64,000 nt of DNA from Simmondsia chinensis. Its lineage: Eukaryota > Streptophyta > Magnoliopsida > Caryophyllales > Simmondsiaceae. Below, piece after piece: positions 1 to 12,100 of this stretch. Both the position numbers and the translations under genes were made by a program. Location: positions 28,822,186 to 28,886,185 of the forward strand of contig JAGTTD010000002.1 in assembly GCA_018398585.1 (NCBI GenBank), in the 5' to 3' direction. The notes beneath the pieces are model-generated. The model ran no database searches and had not been told where the DNA came from. It was given only the letters and a program-made list of their open reading frames with translations. Positions within the stretch are counted from its first letter, which is position 1; each line of letters begins with the position of its first letter.

Positions 1-7
1 AAAGAAC

Positions 8-130
8 CTGAAATATAGTAGGAGATGGAGAAACCGATGCTCGCAACAAGGTATACGAAAGATGTGCTTTTACGGAGTCAATAAAATGGAAGTTCTTAGT
101 AAAGGAATGGCTCACGCCTTCTAGTAAACC
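8..130 (-). CDS. BIG5: BIG5 coding exon 12
   Basis: 123 nt, acceptor tttacag, donor TTTCAG|gttctt at the very left edge. It encodes [20 protein letters not shown] and a LLRASVS segment. It proves that the 10.5 kb between it and exon 11 is one intron and that the gene continues leftwards. Confidence 0.93.
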
Positions 131-3100
131 CTGTAAATAAAAATGCAGCATGCTTAAAGCTGTTACCTCTAGTATAGGTAATATCTGAAAATCTGACTAG
201 TACTCAGTTACAACTGAAAAAGATAACCCAAGCAACAGATAATCCGCTGGAAATAGAACCACAATCATCTTAATTGGCTCCTAAATATTTTCCAAAACAA
301 AAGCATGACAACCGCTTGTACATTCACAGGACATAAGTAGCAAGTTGCAGGACAAGAATGGTGATCTTATCAAGTATAAAATAAGGATAATTTTCCAAAC
401 ATCCTAGAGCAGAACTTTATTATCATCACAATGCTGAGAAGAGCATGCAATATTACAAAAGATGGTATCTTAGAAGATTAGTCCTTATCCACGCGATTAA
501 TACTGTCCATAAAATCCACTCTATCAATCACAGCCCCAAAATAAACAAATAATGGGCAGTAGCCTAGGAGTCAAAAAAGAAATCTGATGGATATCATAGA
601 CAAAGTATTATAAACATTAAACGGGCTATAACATATGGGAAAACAGATTATATAATCTCTAGATAAGGAAAGCAACAAAGCAACAACATTCCAAGTGCCC
701 CATGGGCTCCCGCCTAAGCAGGGTCTGGGAGGATAGATGTACGCAGCCTTCCTCCTTCAGGTGAAGGGAGGCTGTTTCCAAGAACCCCCAACCTGAGGGG
801 TGCAACACAAGGACTTCCCACGAAGTCACCCATCTTGGTACTACTCTCGCCCAAGCACACTTAACTTCGGAGTTCTAATGGGATCCGGTACATGTTAGTA
901 CCGTCTTACGTAATCTCTAGATAAGGAACCTAGCTAAAAGTCCAAACTCTTAAAATTCAAAAATTTCAACAACTAAAATAAAGTGTGATGTGGTATTATT
1001 GAAGCCATAGAACAAAACAAAAAGCATTTTAAACTTGTAGGAAACTCAACAATGTAGTGACTAAGTTCCTTGAACTTCTCCAATAAGACTCACTACACCC
1101 CATCTAAGAACAGCAAACAACAGAAGTAAACACAAACCCCGACAAATTTGCCAACCAAAATAAGGATCAAGCATATTTTGCTATACAAATAACAGAACTT
1201 AAAAAGTAATCGTAAAAGAGCATATTAGAAAAGATGCGGACTTATACCATAAGGTCCTAAGCTACAGTAACATATAATTTCTGCAACTAGGCTTCAAATT
1301 GGCTTTTATTAATGAGTCCGTAGTCAAGTTTGGGTTCAGAGAAATTTTCCAAACAATGCACTACTAACAAAGATGATATAGCCCTTACCTTAGGCTCAAA
1401 AATGTTCCACCCATCATCATTGGGCACTATGACGAATCGAACTTTTGATTTCTCTTTTTTTCTTTTTTTTATTGAAAGTGTCTTGAATCATTTTTCTAAT
1501 TAACTCACCTTATGCATTAGTTATTTACACCTGTAACTATAGCCCTTATGTGCTCTAAATTAGTCATATGAATATTGGCCTAACTAATTGTTGTTATAAT
1601 TTAGTTATCAACCGTTCACATACTTTTATAATGAAAAAACTTTGGCATGCCCTTCTTTTATTAGAGGATAGTCTATGGAATACCCCTTTCCAACACACCA
1701 ATTCTTGGCTTACTTGTTCATCCTCCTATAAATAGCACCTCCCATTCATGTGTTTTATCACACTGAACATATCTTCCACTCTATCTTAGAGATCTTGAAT
1801 ATTGGAACAAAGAAAGTTACGCCCAAGGCCAAGTCTTCTACTAAGACTATTCTAGAAATTGAAGACTTGGAGGGAGTTTTCTCATCTTTAGTTTACTCCT
1901 TAATTTCAACAGGTAAATAGCTTACTATTAACTCTTCTGCCCTTTTGGCAAGACCTCTATTTGTGTTATTCCGTTTATTAGTAAATATGTTTTACAACTT
2001 TCTCAAATTCTCCAATATGACTGCCTTTTAACACAGTACTAGTTGACTGCTTCAGTCCTCTATCTGCTAAAAGTAAAAATGCGATCAAGCACAATCAATT
2101 ACACCCCCCCCCCCCCCCTTTTTTTTTCTTTTTTCTCTCCTTCACTCTCTGCTGTAACACTCAGTATCACTCGCCTGAAGAGTGAAGAAGTAAAGTCTCA
2201 ATAATGAGCATCAGACAGACAGGACTATTTATAGAAAAGAGTGGAATGGTAATCCGAAGGTTGTGTACAATAAGGGGAATATATACCAAAGGTTGGATTA
2301 GTCAAGATAATAATGGACATAATGTGGGGGTTATTAGATTAAAGGATTATTTACGCCAAAGGTCCTTGTACTTTATCCATTGTTTCAATTTAATCCTTAT
2401 ACATTTAATTGAGTCAATTTAGTCCCTGTACAAATGATACTATGTCAATTTGGTCCTTAGAATAAAATTTATGTTAAGTTGTTGATGAAATTTTTAATGG
2501 TTCTACCATGAGTTGGGTTAAATTAAGGGGGTGGATTTGAAATGGGCTCCCTACATCCTATGTGATTGGAACGTTAAAAATTATGTCATTAACTTAACTT
2601 AAATTTAATCATGGAACTAAATTGACACAATTTTAATTGTAGAGGGACTAACTTGACACAATAAAAAATACAAGAACTAAATTGACACAATGAACAAAGT
2701 ACATGGACCTTTGGTTGTTGATTATTTTTTTTTTGGATTGAAGACCTATGGTATAAATAACCCTAGATTAAATCATGCAAACCAAGAGTCATAAGAAATA
2801 ATGCATAATAACTAATAATACAGCAAATAATTAGATGTTAAAGTGGGATTATAAGAAACAAGAGGTTGGAGAAATTGTGAATATAAATAGGAGGTGATTC
2901 CTAAAATTCAATCCCATCTAAATAGATGAGAAAAAATCTGTCTCAGAAGATGAGAATTTTGACTGATCTATCTTTGATTACCTCAAAACAAGTATCAAAG
3001 AATCAAAATCCATCTTGTTTCATTCCATTGTGTAATCCAAAGACAAAATAATAAGACCAGAAAGAGGTACTACTGCATCCTCCAAGAAAGAAAATAAAGC

Positions 3101-6100
3101 TTTCGTTGGCATTTCCAAGATAATGGATGCCACAGGTATCATGGTTTTGAAGCACAATCGTGTCACAATCGCAGTCATGGTTGAGTTGCAAACCGGGTGT
3201 AGTGGACGAAAAAGAATGGATTCCAGTTCAACCGAGGCACCAGGCACCAGTAATCTAACAGCCAAGTTAGTTTGCATAAGGGTCAGTACAAAAGTGTTGT
3301 TAATTGATTCCATAATAGTTATCGCAAGTAACATCAGAAGGGTTGAAATCCTAAGGCCCTTTAGCAACTAAGTCTTGTATCACTAACCAGTGCTGGCTAC
3401 ATGGATTCAACAATAGAATCCATGCCAAAGATCCAAATAGCAAGACAACAAGGGGAACAACACCCAACAAGCACCAAGCACAAGATTAGCCTAACATCAG
3501 CCAAGTAATCAAAACAAGTAACAACAGGCATAGCTTCAAGAAAAACCACCACAGAAGGAAACTCCGTGACTATAGATACACACACATATACTTGAGTTGC
3601 ATCCCAGATGTAAATAAAATCAGTGCAATAACGATACACAAGTTTCTTGCAAGAGACCCTAATATAACTCATACAACACTTACAGAACCATGCTAGAGCA
3701 ATATCCTATTAATAATTATTCCAATAAACAAGCTTGAAACAAAAATAGAAAATAATAAAAGCACAACTAGCTCCTATATGTAATAGCATATTTTCATATA
3801 CCCTAAACGACCAATACTTGGGCTTCTTTGCATGCCGAAACAAAATGTCAATTTTTTTGAGGGAACCAAATTAGCTTTACCAGAGAAGAAGTTGAATGAC
3901 ATGTTGTTACGCTCGGGCTTGAACCTCGAACGTAAACTAATATAATTTTGATAGGGTTGAGAGTTTGGGATGAGAAAGAATTGAATTTGAGATGAGAAAG
4001 TAGAGTTTAGAGTTAGATGAGAGAAAGAAGGGAAAGGGGATGAGAAAGAAGACTTTAATCTCAAATGAGATTGAATTTCAGATATTTCATTGATTGATTT
4101 GATTGGATGAGAAATGAACATACACTCCCAACTTATTTATAGTAATCAACACAAATGACTAACCAACTTAAGCTAGAAATTATCTAGAATATTCTAGAAT
4201 ACAACTAACTAATATTTGAATGCATTATTGTTATTGTTGGCGCCAAAACAGGAAGATAACAGCAGCCATATAGCAGATCAGCAGCAGCAGCACACGCACA
4301 ACAGCAAATGACAGGTTATTAACTGAATTTCAACTTCTAACAGCTTTTCCCGCCTTTTTGCCAATTTAACCCCATGCCTCGGATTCTCGGTTTGTACCAT
4401 TCCCTTCCCCTTGAAAACATTCTTGTCCTCAAGAATGAAAGAGAATGAGACTTGAAATCACTTCTTGATGTAGAGGTAGAAATTGAAAGTGATGAACTTC
4501 CAATCTGAACTGCAACTGGAAGAAATTCCCTGCTTGCAGTAACTTGTAGCTGGACCGGGAAATGCAGCTGATGAGCACTTGTTACTGCAGTACATCTTGA
4601 TGAACAACTCACAAATATCCTCCCAATAGCATAGCTTCATGATGGAGGCCCTATTAATCAAAATTCCACTCAAAAAATCATTCCGAACTTGCCGATCGGC
4701 ATGCCGAAAGAGCATAACAGCTTCTGGAATTGGATCAAGAGGACTAACACCAGCTGTTTTATTGATCTGTACAACTATCTCCAATTCTAACTTGTTCCAT
4801 TCTATTTGATCAAGGAAGCTTTTGTTAGTGTTCTTAGTTGTATAAACTCTAGCTTCCCTCATTTGATCTTGCTCCTTGATCGAGTCATACAATTCTTCAG
4901 ACTGAAATGGATCGCTTGCTTGCATTGGTAGCAAGTTATGTTGCCCAAGCTGTAAATCAGCAACCAGACATTGAACTGAAGCTGCAACCTTCAACTTGGA
5001 AAGTTGATCTTGCACTTTTAAAGGTTCCAACACTTGCTTATATTGCCATGTGATCAGATTTTGCAAATTCTCCAGCCGAACAAGTGATTTCTCCACTGGA
5101 ATTTGCAACTCTGCAGCAACAACTCCTTGTGTGCATCTGGTTGGAGCGATCCTGTCTTCATCTAATTGAAGATGAACTTGAGGACTAACATTTACATTAG
5201 CAACTTGAGATCCTTCTTCAACCAACGTCTCCTCACGCTTCATCTTCTTTTTTGTAATCTTCTTTGCTTTCCAATAATCGTTTAATGCGTCGTTGAGGTG
5301 GTTCTTCTTCATTTTGCTTTTTGCATTCTTTAACATTTTCATGACATGAAAGTCATCTTCCCATTCCGGATACATGTCATATTGTGCCTCAACGTCATCA
5401 AGATACTCTAACTCTAGCAAAGGGTCTTCATAAGGATCGTCTTGTTCAAACTCAGGTTCTTCAAACTTGTTTTCATCAATTTCGGCATTGTCGTGGTCGA
5501 ATTCATCCTCAACAACAATCGTTTTTATTACAGCTTCCTCTTTGTGCTCAACCTCGAGCTCTTGCGGTAGAACTACTTCCGTTGGTGGAACAATCTGGCT
5601 AGAAGGCTCAATTTGTTGCACCCGATCTTCTTTGTTCACATCCTCACCCAACAGCTTCTTCAACATTTGTTGAATACTGTCAAGCTGGCGGTTATGCTCG
5701 ATTTTCTGCTCCTTAAGCTCAGCAGTCCTCTGCTCAACTTTGACACAAAACTCCCGGAGCTGATCGTTAAGGGAACACTGAGGTTTGATTGTAACATTTG
5801 CGCCAACTTCCGATTGTGTCATAGATTCATCAGCCACATTTGCAATGAATAACAGCTTTGATCTGAATCGGAACAGTTCGCAGAATCGCAAATCTTCAAC
5901 GATCGATTGCTTAATGAAGTTTACTCCTTCGAACGCACGAACGACCACTTGCTATCGGTTCGACAATCGTCACTGATTCCAAACCCTAGCTTGCAGAATT
6001 TCGCGCACAACGAATTCGACAAACCCTAACTTCGATCGAGTTCTGACAATGATGTTTTCTTGATTAATTCGGACTGAGAATCCGAAATAGGTTCGATTTC

Positions 6101-9100
6101 TATCTATAGTGATGATTTAAACACACGGAACACAACAATCTTCAAGAACAATATCGGATTTCAACACCTGAGTTCACTTGTCAGAATTCGCCACCTTGTT
6201 AGATGTCAGAAATCGCCTTTGCTGACAAAAATCTCGATTGAACTTGAAATTTGCACTTTGATCAACACAATCTGATTGTTCGAAATCTGCAAAATCTGAG
6301 CTACACTAATTTGATTTCTGAAATTTTTTTTTTTAATTTTTGATTACGCACTCGATCGGATCGAGGCTCTGATACCAATTGTTACGCTCGGGCTTGAACC
6401 TCGAACGTAAACTAATATAATTTTGATAGGGTTAAGAGTTTGGGATGAGAAAGAATTGAATTTGAGATGAGAAAGTAGAGTTTAGATTCAGATGAGAGAA
6501 AGAAGGGAAAGGGGATGAGAAAGAAGACTTTAATCTCAAATGAGATTGAATTTCAGATATTTCATTGATTGATTTGATTGGATGAGAAATGACCATACAC
6601 TCCCAACTTATTTATAGTAATCAACACCAATGACTAACCAACTTAAGCTAGAAATTATCTAGAATATTCTAGAATACAACTAACTAATATTTGAATGCAT
6701 TATTGTTATTGTTGGCGCCAAAACAGGAAGATAACAGCAGCCATACAGCAGATCAGCAGCAGCAGCACACGCACAACAGCAAATGACAGGTTATTAACTG
6801 AATTTCAACTTCTAACAGCTTTTCCCGCCTTTTTGCCAATTTAACCCCATGCCTCGGATTCTCGGTTTGTAACACATGCCTTGCAAGATTTTATGGAGCC
6901 CCTGTCCCTTTTATCCCATTACTAGAACGACAAAAGCCAGTTCCCTTCCACTACATTTCCTCATCCACTTCAAGTTCTTTCCATTTGCCTCCAAATGTTG
7001 GTTCTTAAAATTTTAGCATTTCTTCAAAACAAGAACAGTTCCTCTTTCAAATAAAGGCCCCTAAACAGTCATAAATTTAAAGGTTTCTCAATAATCAAAA
7101 TCACCAAGCTTCTTACAGCCTTGCAAAGGAAAATCACTTGACCAACAGTTACCCCTACAACTTAATAGAACAAAGGTCCACATCAAACAAGAAAACACAG
7201 AACACACCTATACCACTGAATAACAATAGCTAAGAAGTCTTCTAGATCTCTTTACTCCCTTCTTAGGAATGTATTAACCAAGGAATCCTCATCCGCACAT
7301 CCTGTGGACTAAAACTTCCACAGTTAGCTGCATGACCCAAGTAGCATGCTTCTGAGACCCTTGCAGAAAAATTCTTAGAGACATATCATAATGCCAACCA
7401 TTATCCTGCTCAACTTCTGATTTCTGGCTGTCTAGGAACATCCTACAGCACCGGGTAAACCTTCAGAGGCTGTTTGGTTTGCAGGAATGAGGGGTAGTGA
7501 TGGGAATGGGCAATCCATTCCCACTTTTTAGCTGTCTGGAATGTGGGAATGGGAATGAAAGTAGAGTGGGAGTGGGAATGAAAAACACTCCCACTCCCAG
7601 GTTTCCTTACCAAGGGGGGTTGGGTTGGAAATTTGGGAGTGGGAACGAAAAAAATGTGAGGCCTACAATTTTTTTTTTAACTATTTCTAATTTTTATTTT
7701 ACTTAATTACCCTCAAATAATAAGCCTAAAAAAGTTTTTAATCATAATTATTATTATTATGAGAAATTATCGTTTAGGTACCCTGAGGTTTGATCATTTA
7801 TTACCTAGATACCCTGACATTTCAATATATAGAATGAGGTATCCAGAGGTTTCAAAATTTTATCACTTAGGTACCCTATCGAGAATTTGGTGAATTTTTC
7901 CGGAAATTCAAACATTTTTCACCTTAAAACATTGATGCAACACATGATTACAATAATATATATGAGCTATATCAATTTTTTCAACGAAAATCAAACAGAA
8001 TACGAAAAAACGTCACTGAATTATGATGGTAGATATTGGCATATTAGTGAAATAATGTGGTGTTAGCATTTTACGATAGAAAATTATAACATTATGATAA
8101 AAAACGCCTATATATTGCTATAACTATGTCCTATGTTAGCAACTTTTGAATAAAAACCTATATAATTTTGAAAAATGGTATTTAATTGATAAAATTTTTA
8201 GAATTCGGGTAATCTAAGTGACAAGTTTTTAAATCTTCCCTATTATTAGTATATAGTAATAATATTATATTATTATTATAGTTGTTGTTGTTGTTATAAT
8301 AATAATAATAAGGTTATTGTTATTATGATATTATTATTATTATTATTATTATTATTGTTGTCGTCGTCGTCGTCGTCGTCATAGTAAAATATATTGGAGG
8401 GTATTTTGGTCTTTGTTTATAGCCACTCCTACTAGTACATACTAAACATAAGAATGACTATTTCAACCTCGCTCCCATCTCCATTCCACAATATTCCAAA
8501 TGGGGGAATGGAAATGATTTGGTCACTCCCACTCCTCAAAAGGCATTCCCACTCCCTCATTTCCGCTTCCACAAATTCATTCTCGTGTACTAAACGACCC
8601 CTCAAAGGTCCTCTCTTTAGAATATATTAATCTTCAGACCACCAGTCTCTTGCATTCTCTACATATTTCATGACATAAAATATAACAGAGCATCTACTGT
8701 GCCACCCAACATCAATATAGGCGGTTTTGGGGATGAATCATTGCAGTCTACGACCAGCGGCGGATCCACTCTGAGACCACCCTGAAATTTTATAATTTAT
8801 TATATGAACAAATGGAACACAATCTTGGTACCTTAGCCTGGTGGTCACAAGCCTTACCTATGTAATTAGCTGGACACGGGATCGAGTCCCAACTTGAGTC
8901 CACATTTTGGGAGATTTTTCCTCGGTTTTTTTTTGTTTTTTGATCAACAGATTTTTGCTTGTTCAATTAAATTAAACTTCTCATTATTTCTAGATCTTTT
9001 TTGTATATAATATTAAATATTGTATATTTTAGGAAAAATATAAAAATAAATAATGTTGATATATGTCAATTGTCTCACTAGTTTTTATTTAGGTATACAC

Positions 9101-12100
9101 ATAATTTACTCACATGTACTCTCAAATATTTTTGTTTGTGTGCAAATTACATAAGATTTTTTTTTCTAAGTTTTTCAACTCTATGGCTTACATCATGTAA
9201 GTTCTATATTTAAGCATCTTGTTTAAATTTATTAGTAATAATTTACTTGCATGAAAAATTTGTAATATCTTACATGTAATGGCTCAAAACTAAATGTAAA
9301 AGTTAACAAATAATTCTAAATTATATATTGAACTTTCATAAGTCACAAATTTGGATTCGTCATTTAACATTATATTCATTTCATTATATGTGTCAACAAA
9401 GCATGTTATCCAATGAGAATTTTTATAAGGATATTTTAAATATTGACAATAAGACCCCGAACTTATATATATATATAGGTATATATGTATGTATACAAGT
9501 GCTTTTGTATGGTTGGATGCCTTAAATAAAAGTGTCGAAAATTTTCTTATATTTAGCAGTGATTAAAAGCTAAATTTTGACTCCAAATGAAAATATAAAA
9601 CAAATATACGACTAATGAATTGAATAAAGTGTAAAGTAAAAGTAATTTGTAATTCAAGCGAACCCTGAATCAAAATTCTGGATCTACCACTGTCTACGAC
9701 ATAGGCTGCATAACTTGTGGCTCAACACATTTTTTCGCACAAAGCCAAAAAAATCAATAGAATATAAAATAAAAAAATTGCCACTGTCAGAAGAAAATGA
9801 GCATGATTGAACAACACCAGTATTTCGATATTACAAGTGTTCTTTTGGTGTTTCTGAAAGAGTAGAGTGAAGGAGTTCCATAGATAAGGCTTATGAGAGT
9901 GAGCATATTATTTATTTAGCTTCTCTGCAGTTGCATGCTGCTTCTGCATTTCAGAGAATTAGTTTGGGGGATATTCAAAGTTACTAGAGTATATATATAG
10001 GGTTCTTTCAGGAGTGGGGAACCTCCAAAAACAGCCTCTTTAGAGGGTAGCATCTTATAAGAGTAAGGTTGCATATATCTTACCCTCTCAAGACCCTGCC
10101 TTGGCGGGAGCCTCTTTGAGGCACTAAGCTGTTGAATTGGAGTACATTTTTTACTTAATTTTGTACGTCAGCACAGGACATTTAGTCCTCCTCATCTTAT
10201 GCTCTTCTTTTGTTAAAAGAAAACATACGAAGAGGTCATACAAAATAGTTTTTGCTAATCTGTAAAGCAAATAAACTAAGAAAGTTCTCAAGTTGAGTTT
10301 GTTAAGGCCAAAGAAACAAAGTTGTGAAGCACTATTTCGGGAGATCATACAAAATAGTTTTTGCTAATATATAAAGCAAATAAACTAAGAAATTTTTCAA
10401 GTTGAGTTTATTAAGGCAAAAGAAACAAAATCATGTCGCAGTGGTTCAGGTGAATTATACTTCGGCCTTTCGACCACACTTCTAGGCAAAGAAAAAAGAT
10501 AAGTTTTTGCTTGCATCAAAGTGAATCTTCCAAAGGAATGACTAAGTAGATCATGGCTTACTGCTTTGAATGACAAGTAACACGTAAGGGCTTCAGCAGC
10601 CAGCCCCAGACAAATGCACAAGGGAAGAAAAGAAGAAAAGATAACATGGAATGTAACCTGCAAAAGCTCAAGGGACAGGATCCGTGTCTTTGTGGCAACT
10701 TCATCATTGTCTTCCTTCATACCCATCTGCAAACATGATGGCACATGAACGGAAGCTAAGAACATGCAGCTCACGACATTAACAGTCCATTTCTAATCCC
10801 ATACATATCTATATATCACATACAAAACTGGGTAATCATAAAAACTTTTCAAGACAAAAATACCCCTTTTCTTATTTTGATTCCTTGCAGTACTCTTACT
10901 TTCATGTTTTTCTATAATGACCTTGTTCAAACTGTGGAGTTTATCCAAACTTAACAAACCAAAAGAAAATTGGATAGATACTTTGAGAGATAATAGATTG
11001 TTTTTATAAGCTCTGAAAAAGAAGTTAAAAGGACACCCTCTTATTCTAAATGGTTGGCATGAAAGAAAACACCCTCTTATTCTAAATGATCAGAACAAAA
11101 AATACTCCTAAAAAAAGGGTACTTGGGCCAAGAAGCTTCTTGCTAGTGAGCCATAAGAAACTGAGTGAAGCTAAACTTATTCTTGTCCGTAAAAATAAAA
11201 AAATACAAAAAAATAAAAAAAAAGACCACAGATATTCATAGTGGCATAAAATTGTGACATTCCAGAAAACGACGATCATTTATTCTTCATAGCAACAATG
11301 AATTGCAGGTTTGGAACCTAAAGGATAAGGCAACGGGAGAATAAAGCAAAGGAAGGGGAAGGGGCGTAGCATACCCTTGTCCAGGGAGTTTTCAAAGCTA
11401 AAAGAAAGAAGGCAATTTGCCTACCCTAGGTTGTTAGGGAATTTTAGTACAGGGGAAGGGAGAGAAAAGATTCTGAATTTTGATTATAAAATGTTTGTCC
11501 TTAGGTCAAGCCCTCTCAGTTTGACATGTATTTTAATTACAGGAAAAGATACAAACAAACTGATGTATTTATCCTTCCCTCCTAACCCAATTTCCAGGGA
11601 ATGGAAAATGGGAGTTTGAAGGAAAAAAACTACAGTAAGATCTAGGTAAACGACGGGGAGGTCAGCACGGGTCAAAGGAACACAGAACCAGCAAATTAAA
11701 GCATTTTTATCCCTTTCCTCTTCTAAGCGCAAAGAACAAGCTTTTTATTCCTCAAGCTTGATCTGATCTTTCCTATGTAAGCTTCCATCTTGTCGAGAAT
11801 CCTTTTTATTCCTTGCCTTCTCTAGTTTCTTCTTTTATAAAATCCTTTCTAAAATATAAGTGCCTAATAAGAAATCACACCGCAAAAATTAAGAACAAAT
11901 CCTGTTAGGTCTTTGATGATATTTAACCAAATTAATAGGTTATAATTTTAAATGAATTCATAAGTTCATAGCACCAGAATCGCAAGAGAACATAGACTCA
12001 AACCTTCTCATGTTTACATTTTCTTACACTAAGTTTGAATAGGCATATGAACCTTTCTTTTAGGAAAATTAGAGAGAGCTACCGAGCGCAAACCTTGCAA

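Larger units (their letters stand above)
3905..6874 (-). mobile_element. Non-autonomous LTR retrotransposon with an orphan ORF
   Basis: Two 495-bp LTRs differ at only about 8 positions by my count. The 5-bp flanks are catgt (3900-3904) and catgc (6875-6879), a target duplication with one change. On the minus strand the order is 5' LTR (6874-6380), PBS, 550-bp leader, one long ORF, PPT, 3' LTR (4399-3905). The 1.98-kb interior has no gag zinc knuckle, protease, RT or integrase. It lies in BIG5 intron 11 in the sense orientation. High LTR identity means recent insertion. Confidence 0.88.
7466..8601. mobile_element. PIF/Harbinger-like non-autonomous element
   Basis: The ends GAGGCTGTTTGG and the inverse of the right end, GGGGTCGTTTAG, form imperfect inverted repeats. 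The arms share GGGAATG/CATTCCC-rich sequence for over 100 bp. TCA flanks both ends (7463-7465 and 8602-8604), a 3-bp duplication consistent with, but not the canonical TWA of, this superfamily. No transposase frame. It carries a nested MITE and microsatellites. Confidence 0.6.
131..10657 (-). other. BIG5: BIG5 intron 11 (10.5 kb, transposon-loaded)
   Basis: Flanked by exons 11 and 12 with correct GT-AG sites and phase 0. It contains at least seven recognisable insertions, listed separately. Stretches 131-652, 929-2344, 2728-3899, 6880-7462 and 9701-10003 hold nothing I can assign. Short open frames there (for example 3020-3367 and 3397-3672, minus) match no family I know. A C-then-T homopolymer lies at 2104-2128. 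Confidence 0.85.

Noticed and set aside
796..910. Functional 5S rRNA gene
   Set aside because: The sequence is diverged, fused to a LINE-type tail and flanked by an 18-bp target duplication; there is no tandem 5S array.
671..910. Cassandra TRIM LTR (which also carries 5S sequence)
   Set aside because: No TG...CA ends, PBS, PPT or second LTR. The flanking duplications are 15-18 bp rather than 5 bp, and the 3' domain matches an RTE LINE.
3020..3672. Two minus-strand open frames (3020-3367, 3397-3672) as genes
   Set aside because: No recognised motif, no splice or promoter context, and they lie in the BIG5 intron. Overlapping frames on both strands suggest chance.
3774..4121. A 115-aa Ser-rich frame
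   Set aside because: Mostly inside the LTR of the orphan-ORF element (CT-rich leader sequence).
6366..6377. tRNA-Met gene at the TGGTATCAGAGC sites
   Set aside because: Only the 12-13 nt primer complement is present, directly inside LTRs; no tRNA body.
10397..10774. A 125-aa single-exon protein on the minus strand
   Set aside because: Only the 23 residues [10 protein letters not shown]...LELLQ are real (BIG5 exon 11); the rest is read-through into introns on both sides.
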